From Cognatundibacterium rivi (lineage in GTDB: Bacteria > Pseudomonadota > Gammaproteobacteria > Burkholderiales > Burkholderiaceae_D), in contig NZ_JAGSPK010000005.1 in the NCBI RefSeq assembly GCF_018139565.1, positions 186,001-250,000 on the forward strand: a stretch of DNA of 64,000 nucleotides, written 5' to 3'. Positions within the stretch are counted from its first letter, which is position 1. Every line of letters begins with the position of its first letter. The position numbers and the translations under genes were made by a program. This document shows, piece after piece, positions 27,286 to 36,196 of this stretch. The notes below the pieces were generated by a model that ran no database searches, was not told the DNA's origin, and worked only from the letters and a program-made list of their open reading frames with translations.

Positions 27286-30200
27286 GATGCAACCCCTTTG
27301 GCTTTTTTCAGTAAATCCAGAAACGCTTGCTCGTTCCCAGCCTCTGTCGTCATCGGAATATGCTTACCGTTACCGTCCGTGAAGTTGACTTGAATTGTTT
27401 TAGTCGGGGTGGTCGATCCTTTCGCAACCATCTGCTCTGATATCCTGGGCGAAATACTTGTGCTGCTGATTTGCTGAATCAACTGCCGGGATAAATCAGA
27501 AACAGAAGGGGCGCGGCGATATTGATCTGCCTCTTTTGCTGTCAGGACTTTTTCGTCTTCATGCAGCTCCGCGACATAACCGTCATATGGGACACGATCT
27601 AACCCTGTTTTATGTGACCCGATGATTTTCATGCCAAAGCCATAGCGAGTACCGCCACCGAAGCCACCAGTACCACCACTGCCATCATTGAGACCACCAC
27701 CTTGCATCTTGTCTAATAACACTCTGGCGCGGTTATATGCACGCATGATTGAATCGGCACCAGCGTTGGAAAAAACACCGGAATTCATCTGGTACATCTG
27801 CAAGTTGGCAGAGGCTGCTTCATACGCTGTTTGTGCGCGTTTCAGGTTTTCCGCATTGACGGGGATATTGACGCCGTGGTCAGAGTCCCAAAGCAAGGTG
27901 GCAATATCGTTATCTGTTACGCCTGCAGTGTGATTAATTGCGTCATTTTTGCTTTGTTGAGCCTGCGTCTCACTTGTAATCCGGTTATTCCGTTGTGATA
28001 CCGATTCGTACGGCTCAACATCTCTGACACCATCGACACCACCTGTTTCGCGCCCATTTCCTCCGACAGTCGTTACTCCCTTCGATACACCTTGTGCGGA
28101 ATCTAATCTGTCTTGCGCTGCACGAACTCCCTGCAGAGCTTGCTCTGTTCGCTTCGCTTGGGCAGCAAATTCAGCCGCTGCTGCAGCAGCCCTCTTTTGT
28201 TCTTCAGTCATACCAGCAAACTTTTTTGTCAGTTCGTCTGCTGATTTATTCGCATCGTTCAATGATGTAACTAATGGTTTAATTGCATCTGATGCCGTAC
28301 GTGCGCCGTTTGAAACATCACCTGTATTTTTTGCCAGATCCTTGGCCTGCTCAGAAGCGACTTTCACGGTATCGACAACCAGCTTTTGCTGAACTACTTG
28401 CTCTTCGACACTGAGTGTTATTTTTTGTTGTTCTGATAGCGCTTGACGCGCCCAGTTGACTGAGTTCTCTGATTCTCTAACTTGGTCAGCCAGTGCTTGC
28501 GCTTTTTGCTTTGCCTCTTCAGCGCCTTCTTTGCCAATTTGCAATTCCAACTCTTTTTCAGCATTCAACTTTTGCTGCAACGAAATCAGCAACTTATGCG
28601 ATGCGATGGCGACATCGTATGTCGCCTTGGCTTCCCTAGCTTTTTCAGTAGCTAAGTCTTTATTGAGCTGTGCCAGCTTCAATTCTTCTTTTGCTAATGC
28701 TGTCCCTTCTTTCGCGTAACTTATCTGCTTTACCATCACATCCAGTGAGGCTCTGCCTAAATCTGCTTGCGCTTTGATCATATCCAGGTGGGAACGTGCA
28801 AGATCGACTTCTGACCTGGCGATCTCTGCTGCCCGTTTTGCCAAGCGCGACAGCGCCGCCTCAGCGCCATTGGCTTTTTCTTCTATTTCACGCAATGCGC
28901 GTGACATTGCATCGCCAGAGATCACGCCAGCTTTTCCCAGGCGCTGCACTTCCGCGATCAGGTCTGCATAGTCTTTATCTGTCTTTGCGACTTTTAAGGA
29001 TTTCTCAAACAGCTCATCAAATTTGATGCCTGCTTCGATCAGCGCAGGCTTAATGTCACCGGTGACTTTTTTAACGTCTCCCAGCGAATCACCGATCTGC
29101 TTGAGTTCGGCTAGTGTCTTGGCGGCATCAATGCCTTTTGAAAATGCATCGCTCATGACTGATGCCGTCGTTTTCGTGCTGCTGCCCAGGGCAATGACGC
29201 TGGCTTTTGCAACGTCAAATTCTTTATTTAAGGGTGCAAGGCGATCCTGACCAGCCAGCTCGACTAGTTTCAAACCTGCATCATTGATTGCCTTGGTAAA
29301 GTTGGCAGCATCATCACTGGCCAGCCGCTGTAATTTGGCTTGCAGTTGCCCCAGTTGCGCTGTACTGAGTTGGCCAGCGGCCTGCATATCCTTTAACTTG
29401 CCATTGAGAATTTCAGATTGATCAGCGAAGTCTTTGGTATAGGAGCCGTTTTTTCTGACGGCTTCGGCCATTTTTAACACTTCTGCTTCGGCTTTACTGA
29501 AGTCAGTCACTTGCTTTAACTGTTGTGTGTACAGCTCTGCTTCACGTAAGGATTTTCTGTATTTACCAACAGCACTTTCGCCACGGGCGAATTGATCCAC
29601 CGTCGTGTCTGCGAAGCCGATCATATTTTTACCAGTCTCTTGCAGACTATCGCCCACGCCCTGGATCGTTTTACCCCAATCTTTATTGATGTAGGAAACC
29701 ATCTTGCCGAACGCAGAAATGATTTTCCCAACGATATCGATAGCAGCGCCGCCAAGACCGAAGATCGTCGCTGTGATAATGTCGATGCCATCTTTTAATC
29801 CGGCCAGCACTAACGCAACCGTGCCGATCAGCAATTTGATTGTTTGGCCAAGCACTGTAAATTTGTTACCGGCTTCATCGGTGTAATGACCGAGCGTTAA
29901 AATCTCAGTGGCCACGTTGATGATGTAACCAAGTAAATCCAGAAACCCTTTACCCAGCGCAGACAGAGTGGGGTAAATTTCACCAATCATGCTTAGCACT
30001 GTATTAAGTGCATTCCCCATAGATGAGCCAAACGTCGTCACACCCTCAGCAAATAAACGTGACGCTGCACCAGATCGGTCAATGCCCTGAGCTGTTGTAT
30101 CGGCCACTTTCAGGAAGTTGGTGGCTGAATCAACTAATGCTCCATACGCAGGAAGTAGTTTTGAGCCGATATCGTTAGCCAACTCTTCTTGGTAACGCTT

Positions 30201-31232
30201 CAATGACTGAACTTTTTTACCGACGGAATCCATTGAGGCTTCATACGCGCCATTCAACTTCTCGGCTTGTCGCAATGATTCATCCATCACTGCTTGCGCT
30301 TTTTGCTTCTGTGTCAGTTGGTCAACCGTTTTACCGATTGAAATAGCGAATTGCTGTTCTGCGGCCTCAACATTGACCGTTAAACCCATGTACCGCAGGC
30401 CGACTGTATCGAGTTGCGATATGTTGGTGATCAGTCGTGTCAATGTCGCTGATGAGTTTTCACCGGTAACCACAGCCAGATCCTGTGCAGCCCGTGCCAG
30501 TTTGGCCACCTGAGATACCTGACCTTCAGCAGTCGGCCCGATCTCTAACCCAGCCTGGATCATTTGGGTAATGGATTCGCGGGTGCCCTGGGTCGTAATG
30601 CCTAAGCCTTTGACCTCTTTTTCGTATTTCCCTATCTCTTCTGCGCCGTAGCCTGCGTTTTTGGCGACAACGTTCATTGTGATGCCGAGTGTCTCGGTGC
30701 GGGCGGCATACTCTGCGGACTCTTTCAATCCATAAGCGACAGCCAGCGCTGTAAATGCTCCGATCAATGCGCCGACGTTATCCTTCACAAAACTCAATCC
30801 AGTCGATACTGCAGCTGCCTGCGGCCCCATGAGGCCGAGCGCTTTATTGAGTACGTCGCCACTTCCGGCCGCATCCGTGTTCTTTTCAGCGATACCGCGC
30901 AACTCGGCATTGAGTCCGGCTAATTTCGTCCTGGTGGCATCGGTGACGGATTGCTGCTCTTTTGCAGATAATGTCCCTGCATTCGTCAGTTGCTGATGTG
31001 CTGCCGTGACCTTGGCAATTTCCGCCCGAACCTCTGCGAATGAGCGAACACCTATCGTTTTATAGGCATCGGCTTCAGTTCGCAGCTCGGTGAATCCGGC
31101 TTTGCCAGCTGACGCACTTTTGCCTGCCGCCTGCGCAGATTCCCCGACCTGACCAAGCTCTTTAGCGAGAGCGGTGACGTTTTCCAGCCCTTCAACAAAG
31201 CTCTTGATCTTGAGTTCAAGTACAGATGGCAT
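27282..31232 (-). CDS. Tail tape measure protein
   Basis: A 1316-residue protein with long coiled-coil stretches (about 1-130 and 830-1060), several hydrophobic central segments (DNVGALIGAFTALAVAYGL; FKLL..IGTVALVLAGLKDG) and a glycine-rich region before the C-terminus. This is typical of tape measures, which set tail length and pass into the host membrane; 1316 residues would imply a tail near 200 nm by the usual 0.15 nm per residue, an inference. The ATG overlaps the stop of the frameshifted chaperone reading frame (TAAATG). Confidence 0.88.
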   Translation of the reverse strand: MPSVLELKIKSFVEGLENVTALAKELGQVGESAQAAGKSASAGKAGFTELRTEADAYKTIGVRSFAEVRAEIAKVTAAHQQLTNAGTLSAKEQQSVTDATRTKLAGLNAELRGIAEKNTDAAGSGDVLNKALGLMGPQAAAVSTGLSFVKDNVGALIGAFTALAVAYGLKESAEYAARTETLGITMNVVAKNAGYGAEEIGKYEKEVKGLGITTQGTRESITQMIQAGLEIGPTAEGQVSQVAKLARAAQDLAVVTGENSSATLTRLITNISQLDTVGLRYMGLTVNVEAAEQQFAISIGKTVDQLTQKQKAQAVMDESLRQAEKLNGAYEASMDSVGKKVQSLKRYQEELANDIGSKLLPAYGALVDSATNFLKVADTTAQGIDRSGAASRLFAEGVTTFGSSMGNALNTVLSMIGEIYPTLSALGKGFLDLLGYIINVATEILTLGHYTDEAGNKFTVLGQTIKLLIGTVALVLAGLKDGIDIITATIFGLGGAAIDIVGKIISAFGKMVSYINKDWGKTIQGVGDSLQETGKNMIGFADTTVDQFARGESAVGKYRKSLREAELYTQQLKQVTDFSKAEAEVLKMAEAVRKNGSYTKDFADQSEILNGKLKDMQAAGQLSTAQLGQLQAKLQRLASDDAANFTKAINDAGLKLVELAGQDRLAPLNKEFDVAKASVIALGSSTKTTASVMSDAFSKGIDAAKTLAELKQIGDSLGDVKKVTGDIKPALIEAGIKFDELFEKSLKVAKTDKDYADLIAEVQRLGKAGVISGDAMSRALREIEEKANGAEAALSRLAKRAAEIARSEVDLARSHLDMIKAQADLGRASLDVMVKQISYAKEGTALAKEELKLAQLNKDLATEKAREAKATYDVAIASHKLLISLQQKLNAEKELELQIGKEGAEEAKQKAQALADQVRESENSVNWARQALSEQQKITLSVEEQVVQQKLVVDTVKVASEQAKDLAKNTGDVSNGARTASDAIKPLVTSLNDANKSADELTKKFAGMTEEQKRAAAAAAEFAAQAKRTEQALQGVRAAQDRLDSAQGVSKGVTTVGGNGRETGGVDGVRDVEPYESVSQRNNRITSETQAQQSKNDAINHTAGVTDNDIATLLWDSDHGVNIPVNAENLKRAQTAYEAASANLQMYQMNSGVFSNAGADSIMRAYNRARVLLDKMQGGGLNDGSGGTGGFGGGTRYGFGMKIIGSHKTGLDRVPYDGYVAELHEDEKVLTAKEADQYRRAPSVSDLSRQLIQQISSTSISPRISEQMVAKGSTTPTKTIQVNFTDGNGKHIPMTTEAGNEQAFLDLLKKAKGVAS

Positions 31233-31486
31233 TTAATCTTCCAGATTGTTCAAGACTTGTTTAACACCGTCTTCTGTACCGCGATTGGCAATCAGCATGA
31301 ACAGAAGCGACTCTTTACTTTTCCTGGTCGCCAGCCGGTCAGTAGCATCGGCAAACGCAATGAATTGCGACCAGGTGTAGTTCAGGATGTCGTCGTAGCG
31401 GTGCCCGGCACTGATGAGTTGCTGGAATTTATCCGACCAAGCATGCTGGTCAGCAGTGTGTTTTCTTTGATCGTCTTGCCTGTTGT
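31233..31486 (-). CDS. Tail chaperone -1 frame extension
   Basis: An open frame with no start codon of its own that can be reached only by a -1 shift from the upstream chaperone gene. After the shift site it reads through to FQQLISAGHRYDDILNYTWS and ends KQVLNNLED, directly before the tape-measure ATG. Coding character and position match the T part of G/GT tail assembly chaperones known from lambda and many siphoviruses. The product would be a fusion of the first part of the G-type protein and these 84 or so residues. Confidence 0.65.
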
Positions 31487-31870
31487 GTTTAACGCTTCGA
31501 TCAGTTTTGGCAAGACGCGTTGGACGAAAAAATCCAGATTGACCTCTAATAGCATCGTCAGTAGTGCAACGGCATCGTCGATATCCAGTTGATCGATCCA
31601 GGCACGCGGTCTGTCAGCTAGCACGGCCATGAGCTTCAGACAATCATCCGAGTACAGCATCAGCATGCTGCTGATATCTAATGGAGAGTTCTTATCGCGG
31701 TTCAGCAGCATGTGCGCCATCGGCTGCACAGCGTCTAACACTAAGGGCAATTTGCCGATTTTGAATTGCTGGATGTGAATTTCTTCACCGTTAATAACGA
31801 TGACATTCTTCTGTGGAATGACTTTTTGCAAGTCATCAGTAGATTCTTGCTGGGTGGGTGTCGTTGACAT
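31382..31870 (-). CDS. Tail assembly chaperone (G-type)
   Basis: A 162-residue protein with a helical body (KLPLVLDAVQPMAHMLL, DDAVALLTMLLEVNLDFFVQR). It lies between the tail tube and tape-measure genes, the standard place for the chaperone that coats the tape measure during tail assembly. The last 40 residues in this frame (rich in Ser/Thr) look non-conserved, which supports a frameshift product replacing them. Confidence 0.7.
   Translation of the reverse strand: MSTTPTQQESTDDLQKVIPQKNVIVINGEEIHIQQFKIGKLPLVLDAVQPMAHMLLNRDKNSPLDISSMLMLYSDDCLKLMAVLADRPRAWIDQLDIDDAVALLTMLLEVNLDFFVQRVLPKLIEALNTTGKTIKENTLLTSMLGRINSSNSSVPGTATTTS
31487..31493 (-). other. Slippery heptamer GTTAAAC
   Basis: On the minus strand the frame reads GCG TTA AAC, so G TTA AAC is in the right phase for a -1 tandem slip (GUUAAAC works in arteriviruses). 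It links the chaperone gene to the extension frame. Confidence 0.55.
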
Positions 31871-31922
31871 CTTCGCTCCTGGTGTATCGCTGAATGGATG
31901 TCACCCAGTGTACGGAGCGCAT

Positions 31923-31947
31923 AAAAAAAGCCCCAGTTGAGGGGCTT
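31923..31947 (-). terminator. Terminator after tail tube gene
   Basis: A 7-bp stem AAGCCCC/GGGGCTT with a six-base loop, followed on the minus strand by a run of seven T. It lies 28 bases after the tail tube stop and may lower expression of the genes downstream relative to the abundant tube protein. Confidence 0.8.
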
Positions 31948-31974
31948 CAGTGGGATGAGTATATGTAGGCGCGT

Positions 31975-32730
31975 TTATGTTTGTGCGACTTGGATGATCC
32001 GTCCAAACTGGCCGAGTTCGCCGTCAGCTGGTTTGCTGGAGTCAATCAAGACAGAGGATGAGATCGCCATGTCTGCAAACTTATCAGTGATCAGAGCAAA
32101 GTCTTTCAGCGGCTCTGGATTAACTTTATAGAGTTCAAGCACAACAGGCACGCCATCCTCGCCAAGATTAATGCCTTCGTAACGAATAAATATGTCCTCA
32201 AGCTGTTTAGTGAACATCGATACGCTCGCCAATGCGGCATGTGTATAGGCGGCCTTTAACGGCTGCGTCACACCAGTTATATCTTTAAACGTGATGGTAC
32301 CGAAATCAGTATCTACATCATATTTGGCAGTATCCAGCGTCGCTGGTGTAGCTGCTGAATCAGTGATGACGACGGTCGATACCTTCGGATATTTCAGCGA
32401 TACACGATCACCTGCAACGAGTTCAAGAGGCAAGGCTTCTCCGGTGACTGACCCGCTGGCAAGGATAGTCGATTTACCAGACAATGCCAGAGACAGATTT
32501 TCTTTGCTGATTTCTAAGAGCGTCAGATCCAGCGTCGCTTCTTTTCCGATAACGATACTTTTAACGGTAGATCGTTGACCCGAATATGATTCTTTTTGCT
32601 CGGCCTTGGTTACCTTCAGACCGAGTTTAGCTGCAGAGACATCGCCCAGCCAGCGCTGCGCTTTCGGCTTTCCTGCCGCGTCGCGGGATGCGATATACAC
32701 TTTGCCTTGCCCTAAAAAATACTGTGTCAT
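31975..32730 (-). CDS. Major tail tube protein
   Basis: A 251-residue protein with the layout of siphovirus tube proteins: GQGKVYIASRDAAGKP near the start, a middle region VSLKYPKVSTVVITDS followed by DVDTDFGTITFKD, and the C-terminal FIRYEGINLGEDGVPVVLELYKV. Polymer of this protein forms the tail tube. It is followed by a strong terminator and preceded by a small gene. No tail sheath gene is found nearby, which argues for a non-contractile tail. Confidence 0.75.
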   Translation of the reverse strand: MTQYFLGQGKVYIASRDAAGKPKAQRWLGDVSAAKLGLKVTKAEQKESYSGQRSTVKSIVIGKEATLDLTLLEISKENLSLALSGKSTILASGSVTGEALPLELVAGDRVSLKYPKVSTVVITDSAATPATLDTAKYDVDTDFGTITFKDITGVTQPLKAAYTHAALASVSMFTKQLEDIFIRYEGINLGEDGVPVVLELYKVNPEPLKDFALITDKFADMAISSSVLIDSSKPADGELGQFGRIIQVAQT

Positions 32731-32777
32731 GTTGACTCCTGTGTTGAGTTACTGAGTGCTGCTGTAAAAAAGCCGAA

Positions 32778-32954
32778 TTACGCTTTCTTACCTTCGCGCT
32801 TGGTTTCCGGTACCTGATCAGCCTGCAGATCAGCAATTTTGTTATCGACCAGCCAGTCGGCATCTGCCTGGGAGACGCTCAATACACTGTCGACTTTGTA
32901 TTTAACGCCTTCGTGCGTATGTTCTTTTTTCAGTTTGACGTTTTGATTGCTCAT
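32778..32954 (-). CDS. Small conserved phage protein, 58 aa
   Basis: An open frame of 58 residues beginning MSNQNVKLKKEHTHEGVKYK and ending with a basic tail (ETKREGKKA). Its ATG overlaps the stop of the gp37-like gene by four bases (ATGA), and it fills an otherwise empty gap between that gene and the tail tube gene. Short proteins of this shape, with a Tyr/Lys-rich N-terminus and a DWLVDNKIA motif, occur at this place in Mu-like head-tail modules. Function unknown. Confidence 0.65.
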   Translation of the reverse strand: MSNQNVKLKKEHTHEGVKYKVDSVLSVSQADADWLVDNKIADLQADQVPETKREGKKA

Positions 32955-33412
32955 GATTTTCCTATCACAAAGGTTGTTTTAAAGGCGAATGGATAATAGG
33001 CAAAGCCGTTGTCATAGCCGACTTTGGGCGCGTTGATACGACGTAGTGTTGAAAAACTCTTGTTCGGTGGTTGCCATCCACTGAGCGATTTCAGCAACTG
33101 AGTGATCAGTGGTCCTGCGATCTTGCGATTGCCTTTTCCGGTCGTCGGTGTTCCTGCAAATTTAACGACCAGCACTACCATCCAGTGTTGTGTCACGACC
33201 TGGGATGCGCCCGTGCTGCCCTGACTCTGACTGCCTTCACCGATCTGGTCACCGATATAAATCACATGCGCTGCTGGTGCGACTTGCCGAGCATCCTGGA
33301 CACTGGCCAAGTCTGTGGCGGTCATAACGGCACGTAAGCCAGTCATGTCGGTTTTCAGGCGATCAACCAGTACGTCTTCCAGTTGCAGATAATCAGTAGA
33401 ATCAATCACCAT
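32951..33412 (-). CDS. Mu gp37-like head-tail protein
   Basis: A 153-residue protein that resembles the gp37 family of Mu-like phages: an N-terminal helix LEDVLVDRLKTDMTGLRAV, a beta-rich middle ending QHWMVVLVVKF, and a C-terminal FAYYPFAFKTTFVI. It is thought to take part in tail completion or the head-tail joint. It follows the gp36-like gene with a seven-base overlap. Confidence 0.72.
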   Translation of the reverse strand: MVIDSTDYLQLEDVLVDRLKTDMTGLRAVMTATDLASVQDARQVAPAAHVIYIGDQIGEGSQSQGSTGASQVVTQHWMVVLVVKFAGTPTTGKGNRKIAGPLITQLLKSLSGWQPPNKSFSTLRRINAPKVGYDNGFAYYPFAFKTTFVIGKS

Positions 33413-33822
33413 CTGCTCCTGTCGCCAAAATCGTTACGCCCCTGACTGATCTGCACGGTGTCGACCGCTGTCGTTTTCACGCCTGCGCTATCGAGGCCTA
33501 GCGATGCCTGGCCTCGACTGATCGAGCGTAATAGTTTTGTTTGCTCAGCATAGCGACGTGCAACAGGATGATCGTTGTTGACATCGCCACAAAGGTAATA
33601 GCGGGTGATATCCATCGCGATCCGGCGCAACACCTCAGGAACAGAAGACAACGGTAGTGGGTAGCGCCCCTCGAGCCAGATGTTGATCTCTGCTTGTGCC
33701 GTTGTGATTGCGGTATTTAATACTGCATCGTCAATCACCCCGGTATTTGCACGATCAGTGACCTGGATAAGCTCAGGTTCACCGAAGGTCGTGATCATGT
33801 CATTTTTAGTGCAATACATCAT
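33406..33822 (-). CDS. Mu gp36-like protein (DUF1320)
   Basis: A 138-residue protein of the DUF1320 family: MITTFGEPELIQVTD near the start, a helical middle (AEINIWLEGRYPLPLSSVPE) and DITRYYLCG. The family is found in the head-tail connection region of Mu-like phages and has the helical shape of head-completion proteins. Neighbours on both sides have the same Mu order. Confidence 0.8.
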   Translation of the reverse strand: MMYCTKNDMITTFGEPELIQVTDRANTGVIDDAVLNTAITTAQAEINIWLEGRYPLPLSSVPEVLRRIAMDITRYYLCGDVNNDHPVARRYAEQTKLLRSISRGQASLGLDSAGVKTTAVDTVQISQGRNDFGDRSRW

Positions 33823-33839
33823 GGCTCAGGGGCTTCCGC

Positions 33840-34082
33840 TTATTTTTTACCGGAGGATGCTGGTTTCTTTGCGTTGTTTTGCGTGTCGTCGGTTTCAGTA
33901 CTGACCACTTCGTCGACTTCCGCTTCATAGCTCACCAGCGCTGATTCGCCCTGGATCGCGTCGCGCACTTCTTTTTTAATCCCATCCAGCGGAATATCTG
34001 TGGGGTCAGAAGTGAATTGATAACCGGCGCGACGAAACGAGCCGGACTTGGCTACGACGCGCAGAACTTTGATTTTTGCCAT
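33840..34082 (-). CDS. FluMu gp35-like protein
   Basis: An 80-residue protein from the ATG at 34082 (MAKIKVLRVVAKSGSFRRAG), which has AGGAG seven bases upstream; a longer frame starting at 34118 runs into the leader and is unlikely. The N-terminal half fits the FluMu N-terminal domain (small beta fold), and the C-terminal part is acidic then Lys-rich. It follows the major capsid gene, as in Mu-like prophages of Haemophilus. Confidence 0.65.
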   Translation of the reverse strand: MAKIKVLRVVAKSGSFRRAGYQFTSDPTDIPLDGIKKEVRDAIQGESALVSYEAEVDEVVSTETDDTQNNAKKPASSGKK

Positions 34083-34126
34083 TTGAAAACTCCTGATCAA
34101 TAAAGGTGGCGATAACAACTCGTAGT

Positions 34127-34149
34127 GGGTGAAGCGCTGGGCTTCACCC
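34127..34149 (-). ncRNA. Hairpin downstream of capsid gene gpT
   Basis: GGGTGAAGC/GCTTCACCC, a perfect 9-bp stem with a five-base loop, lies in the 83-base gap after gpT and is not followed by T residues. A conserved RNA structure downstream of Mu-like gpT genes has been reported (Mu-gpT-DE); this may be an example, untested here. Confidence 0.45.
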
Positions 34150-34165
34150 GGATACAGCTAGCGGC

Positions 34166-35059
34166 TTAGGAGAGCCAAGGGGTGCAGAGAATCTGCGCGG
34201 TGTTTTGGTAAATGTTGCTTGAACCGTTGGCGTTTTTCTCAGCCTGCAGGATCTGCAGAGCAGTGCCTTCCAGATTTGGCGGTACCACCAGCGTGGTTGG
34301 GCGTACGCCAAGCGGTTTGCCGTTGTCACCTTTCAAAGACATCATGGCTGCACGCGCTGCACCGTATGTCGCTGGCGTTAATTCCTGTTTGGATGCATAC
34401 GCCAGCTGCCACAAACCAAAGCCAACATTGCTGCGGGCGTCCACTCCGTAGATGTACTCTTTAGCGTTAAAGACGTTGTCGTCCGTTTCTTTATCCATGG
34501 CGACAAAGTTGTAATCCTTGCGCACCTGGTAGATGATCGGTTTAACGACTTTGCTGGTATCGAGCAAATACCATGCTGCACCAGAACCACCGCCGAAGTT
34601 GGATACCGAAGACGTGGAGCCATCTGCATTTAACACTGGATGATCGGTATCGAAGAAATACTGATTGTCGTAGCATAAGGACGCGAAGCCTTGCGCCAAC
34701 AATGTAAAAATCATTTCGTCTGGGTGTTGCTTGGCATCTTGTGCCAGTTGCGCAAACAATGGCTTGAACAGGCCGTAGGTGTCGTCTTCAATCGTTTCCT
34801 TGGGAACGCCTACCGTGTTTTCCCAGGACAGGTTCTTGATTGAAAAATCATGCGTCATCAGGTTTTGGACGACACGGTCACCGATCCACTGACGGAAACG
34901 GGTGTTTTGACCCAGCCAAGGATAGACCTCTTTCGCCGTTGACGATGGCACCATCATGGCGATCTTGTCCCAGTCGATCTGGGTGTTATTGAACGTTTGC
35001 TGAAAAATCAGCTTGTATGCCTGAAACAGCGCATTTAAATTGCCTTGAGTAATAATCAT
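34166..35059 (-). CDS. Major capsid protein, Mu gpT-like
   Basis: A 297-residue capsid protein of the Mu gpT family. It opens MIITQGNLNALFQAYKLIFQ and has PWLGQNTRFRQWIGDRVVQN and YDNQYFFDTDHPVLNADGS, all hallmark stretches. It forms the head shell. It is preceded by a small decoration-type protein and the gpI-like protease/scaffold gene, and followed by a gap with a strong hairpin. Confidence 0.92.
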   Translation of the reverse strand: MIITQGNLNALFQAYKLIFQQTFNNTQIDWDKIAMMVPSSTAKEVYPWLGQNTRFRQWIGDRVVQNLMTHDFSIKNLSWENTVGVPKETIEDDTYGLFKPLFAQLAQDAKQHPDEMIFTLLAQGFASLCYDNQYFFDTDHPVLNADGSTSSVSNFGGGSGAAWYLLDTSKVVKPIIYQVRKDYNFVAMDKETDDNVFNAKEYIYGVDARSNVGFGLWQLAYASKQELTPATYGAARAAMMSLKGDNGKPLGVRPTTLVVPPNLEGTALQILQAEKNANGSSNIYQNTAQILCTPWLS

Positions 35060-35125
35060 GGATCACTCCGATATGGTTTGTTTGTAATGAACTGAATGCG
35101 TGAAACCGCGTTAAATCAATTCGTC

Positions 35126-35545
35126 TTAGAACTCGACCCAGACGCCACCGACGTCGACATCGCGGATTTTCCCGGCGACGGAACGTGTGTTCGTACCGCT
35201 GGTCTTAGCGACAGTAGAGTCGTCAACGATGTAGCAGTCGGACTGGATATCGCCCAGGGTGATCAGGTCAGCACCACCGGAATTAGAAAAGCGATAGACG
35301 TTTTCAGGGCCACGGAAAACACGCACCCGGATATCACCATCTGCACCGGCGGTGTTATCGGTGAATGCCTGTGCTACGCCAGCTGCCTTGAGACCGACAG
35401 CAGTTTTGCCTGCAATGGCCAGATTATTGGCAGGGTCGATAGCGACGATGGTGCCGCCGTAAATTTTTGCACCAGCCTTTACTGGGTGCTCATATACCGA
35501 GCCATCGCGACGGACGGTATTGCGGTCTGACATTGCTGCTGTCAT
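35126..35545 (-). CDS. Head decoration-like protein
   Basis: A 139-residue protein (the second Met at residue 5 could also start it). Beta-rich stretches KAGAKIYGGTIVAIDPANNLA, LKAAGVAQAFTDNTAGADGD and GKIRDVDVGGVWVEF resemble capsid cement proteins of the DUF2190 style (core words given in pieces). Its place between the protease/scaffold and the major capsid gene supports a role in stabilising the head. Confidence 0.65.
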   Translation of the reverse strand: MTAAMSDRNTVRRDGSVYEHPVKAGAKIYGGTIVAIDPANNLAIAGKTAVGLKAAGVAQAFTDNTAGADGDIRVRVFRGPENVYRFSNSGGADLITLGDIQSDCYIVDDSTVAKTSGTNTRSVAGKIRDVDVGGVWVEF

Positions 35546-35617
35546 GGGAAACTCCTTTATTGATAGAAATAAAAACTACTGTGCGTCCGCGTTTGAAACA
35601 GTCGCTTCGTCGGTTGC

Positions 35618-36196
35618 TTATTCAGCCAATGATTTTTTGTAGTCTTCTTTAGATAAACCGAGGGATTTACAGATAGCGATTTGCTCATCACTCAGCTCGG
35701 CATCAGGATCACTCACAGGCGCTTTGCCTTGCGTCTGCGTTTGTTTTAACGCGGCGATGGCTGGTGCACTGGCAACGAAGGCTTTCAGCGACGCCAAGTC
35801 TTTATTACCCAATTCACGCGCCCAGGATTCTTGTGCTGGCAGGAGGCGACCTTCTTTTAATGCTACCGTGACCACGTCATTGACTTCACCATTCTGGAAC
35901 TTTGCGGTCAGTGCAGCGATCTGACTCTGCATCGCCGTCATCGCTTCAATCGGTACAAATTTGGCAGGGTCTGGATTACCTGCATTGGTAGCGTTGGCTG
36001 CTTTGAGGGAGACGATCTCGGCATCTTTTGCGGTCAGCTGGTCAGCCTTTGCTTTCAAACCCACGATCTCTGCATCTTTGGCATCGATCTGATCAGCTTT
36101 AGCTTTGAGTGCAGTGACTGCAGTCATGGCGTCGGTTTCAGAAGTTGTTTCTGGCAGGCCGAGTTTGGCCAGTAAGGCTTTCAATACAGGATTCAT
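35618..36196 (-). CDS. Internal-start scaffold protein, Mu Z-like
   Basis: In-frame ATG at residue 175 of the gpI-like protein (MNPVLKALLAKLGLPE), directly preceded by a strong ribosome site GAGGAA. The 192-residue product would be the assembly scaffold made separately from the protease fusion, exactly as known for Mu gpZ inside gpI. Repeats with KADQ and KDAEIV around residues 35-75 form a likely coiled coil. Confidence 0.6.
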   Translation of the reverse strand: MNPVLKALLAKLGLPETTSETDAMTAVTALKAKADQIDAKDAEIVGLKAKADQLTAKDAEIVSLKAANATNAGNPDPAKFVPIEAMTAMQSQIAALTAKFQNGEVNDVVTVALKEGRLLPAQESWARELGNKDLASLKAFVASAPAIAALKQTQTQGKAPVSDPDAELSDEQIAICKSLGLSKEDYKKSLAE

